DNA of 43,249 nucleotides, taken from NCBI GenBank assembly GCA_017534445.1, contig JAFXWC010000060.1:1-43249 (forward strand). The letters are read 5' to 3'. The notes beneath the pieces are model-generated. The model was not told where the DNA came from and did no database searches. It saw only the letters and a list, made by a program, of their open reading frames with translations. This DNA is from Treponema sp. GTDB taxonomy: Bacteria > Spirochaetota > Spirochaetia > Treponematales > Treponemataceae. The position numbers and the translations under genes are program-made. How positions within the stretch are numbered: position 1 is the first letter of the stretch; every line of letters begins with the position of its first letter. This document shows positions 42,839-43,249 of this stretch, piece by piece.

Positions 42839-43249
42839 ATGCCAGTTCAAAGCATGCCGAAAAAGTCATCCGTACCAACTCCCGACGTAATCGGCAAGTA
42901 CAGGATAATCAACCAGATTGCACAGGGAGGAATGGGAGCCGTATTCAAGGCAGTCCATCCGTCTCTCCGCCGCGACGTAATCATAAAAAAGCTTACCCTG
43001 CGAACGGGTAACAGTTCGATCCGCGAAAGGTTTAAGAGGGAAGCGCAGATTCTTATGGATTTGTCCAGCCCCTACATTGTCCGCATGTTTGACTTTTTTA
43101 CCGAAGCCAGGAATGACTACATCGTTCTTGAATTTGTAGACGGCATGTCTTTGGACAAGCTTTTGGAAAAGCAGCAGTCACTTTCGCCCCAGCTTGCACT
43201 CCTTATTTTCCTTGATGCCTGCTACGGACTAAAGCACGCACATTCCAAG
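42839..43249 (+). CDS. Serine/threonine protein kinase (3' end outside window)
   Basis: The first 137 residues of an STPK of the PknB type. IGKYRIINQIAQGGMGAVFKA is present as the Gly-rich loop (QGGMGAV), followed by the ATP-binding Lys in DVIIKKL (family VAIK), the helix-C Glu in FKREAQIL, the hinge LEFVDG and the start of the E-helix region. The catalytic loop and everything after lie beyond the window. A tttaggag ribosome-binding site is 7 nt upstream. Confidence 0.92.
   Translation, partial: MPVQSMPKKSSVPTPDVIGKYRIINQIAQGGMGAVFKAVHPSLRRDVIIKKLTLRTGNSSIRERFKREAQILMDLSSPYIVRMFDFFTEARNDYIVLEFVDGMSLDKLLEKQQSLSPQLALLIFLDACYGLKHAHSK

Overview
This window comes from a spirochaete, most likely a Treponema or close relative. 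The signs are the order infB–rbfA–truB–ribF–rpsO–pnp, as I recall it from T. pallidum; many TPR and HEAT exported proteins; a sufCBDSU island; an FHA–phosphatase–Ser/Thr kinase cluster; and tRNA genes with no encoded CCA. The identification rests on reading proteins and gene order by eye; no search was run. Coding density is high. Almost everything is on the plus strand; only HU, two tRNAs and one methyltransferase are on the minus strand. Most of the window is core genome, with no prophage, IS element, CRISPR array or other mobile gene.

Region 1 (1-7.2 kb) is translation and RNA decay: the 3' part of infB, whose N-terminal region carries a glycine/arginine/asparagine tandem repeat, then rbfA, a TruB–RibF fusion gene, rpsO and pnp. 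Region 2 (7.2-12.5 kb) holds an M16 peptidase, dut, two LptF/LptG-type permeases and tgt in a tight chain. Region 3 (12.5-18.3 kb) has four proteins of unknown role predicted to be exported or membrane-anchored (HEAT, TPR, unclassified, TPR plus TM), with rpe embedded. Region 4 (18.5-25.2 kb) is genome maintenance: recA, folK, scpA, scpB, an RsuA/RluB pseudouridine synthase, cmk and rpsA. It is preceded by an unexplained inverted-repeat region.

Region 5 (25.2-31.6 kb) is regulatory and envelope: a GAF/AAA+ sigma-54-type activator with an altered GAFTGA loop, a membrane TPR protein, a lipoprotein, tRNA-Arg, and a large beta-propeller receptor fused to a class III adenylate cyclase. Then come about 390 bases of non-coding repeats. 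Region 6 (32-38 kb) is a pyridoxamine kinase followed by sufC-B-D-S-U; the kinase could supply the PLP that SufS needs. Region 7 (38-43.2 kb) has HU, tRNA-Pro and tRNA-Val, an RlmK-type rRNA methyltransferase, a LysM/degenerate M23 protein, and an FHA–phosphatase–kinase module cut off by the window end.

The least ordinary points are: (i) three genes (cyclase, sufU, RlmK-type) where a good -10 hexamer ends exactly 6 nt before an ATG with no Shine-Dalgarno, and a fourth (FHA) nearly so, which suggests leaderless mRNAs; (ii) the propeller–cyclase receptor; (iii) the TruB–RibF fusion with an apparently lost riboflavin-kinase motif; (iv) a pair of covarying palindromic repeats; (v) the phospho-signalling cluster.
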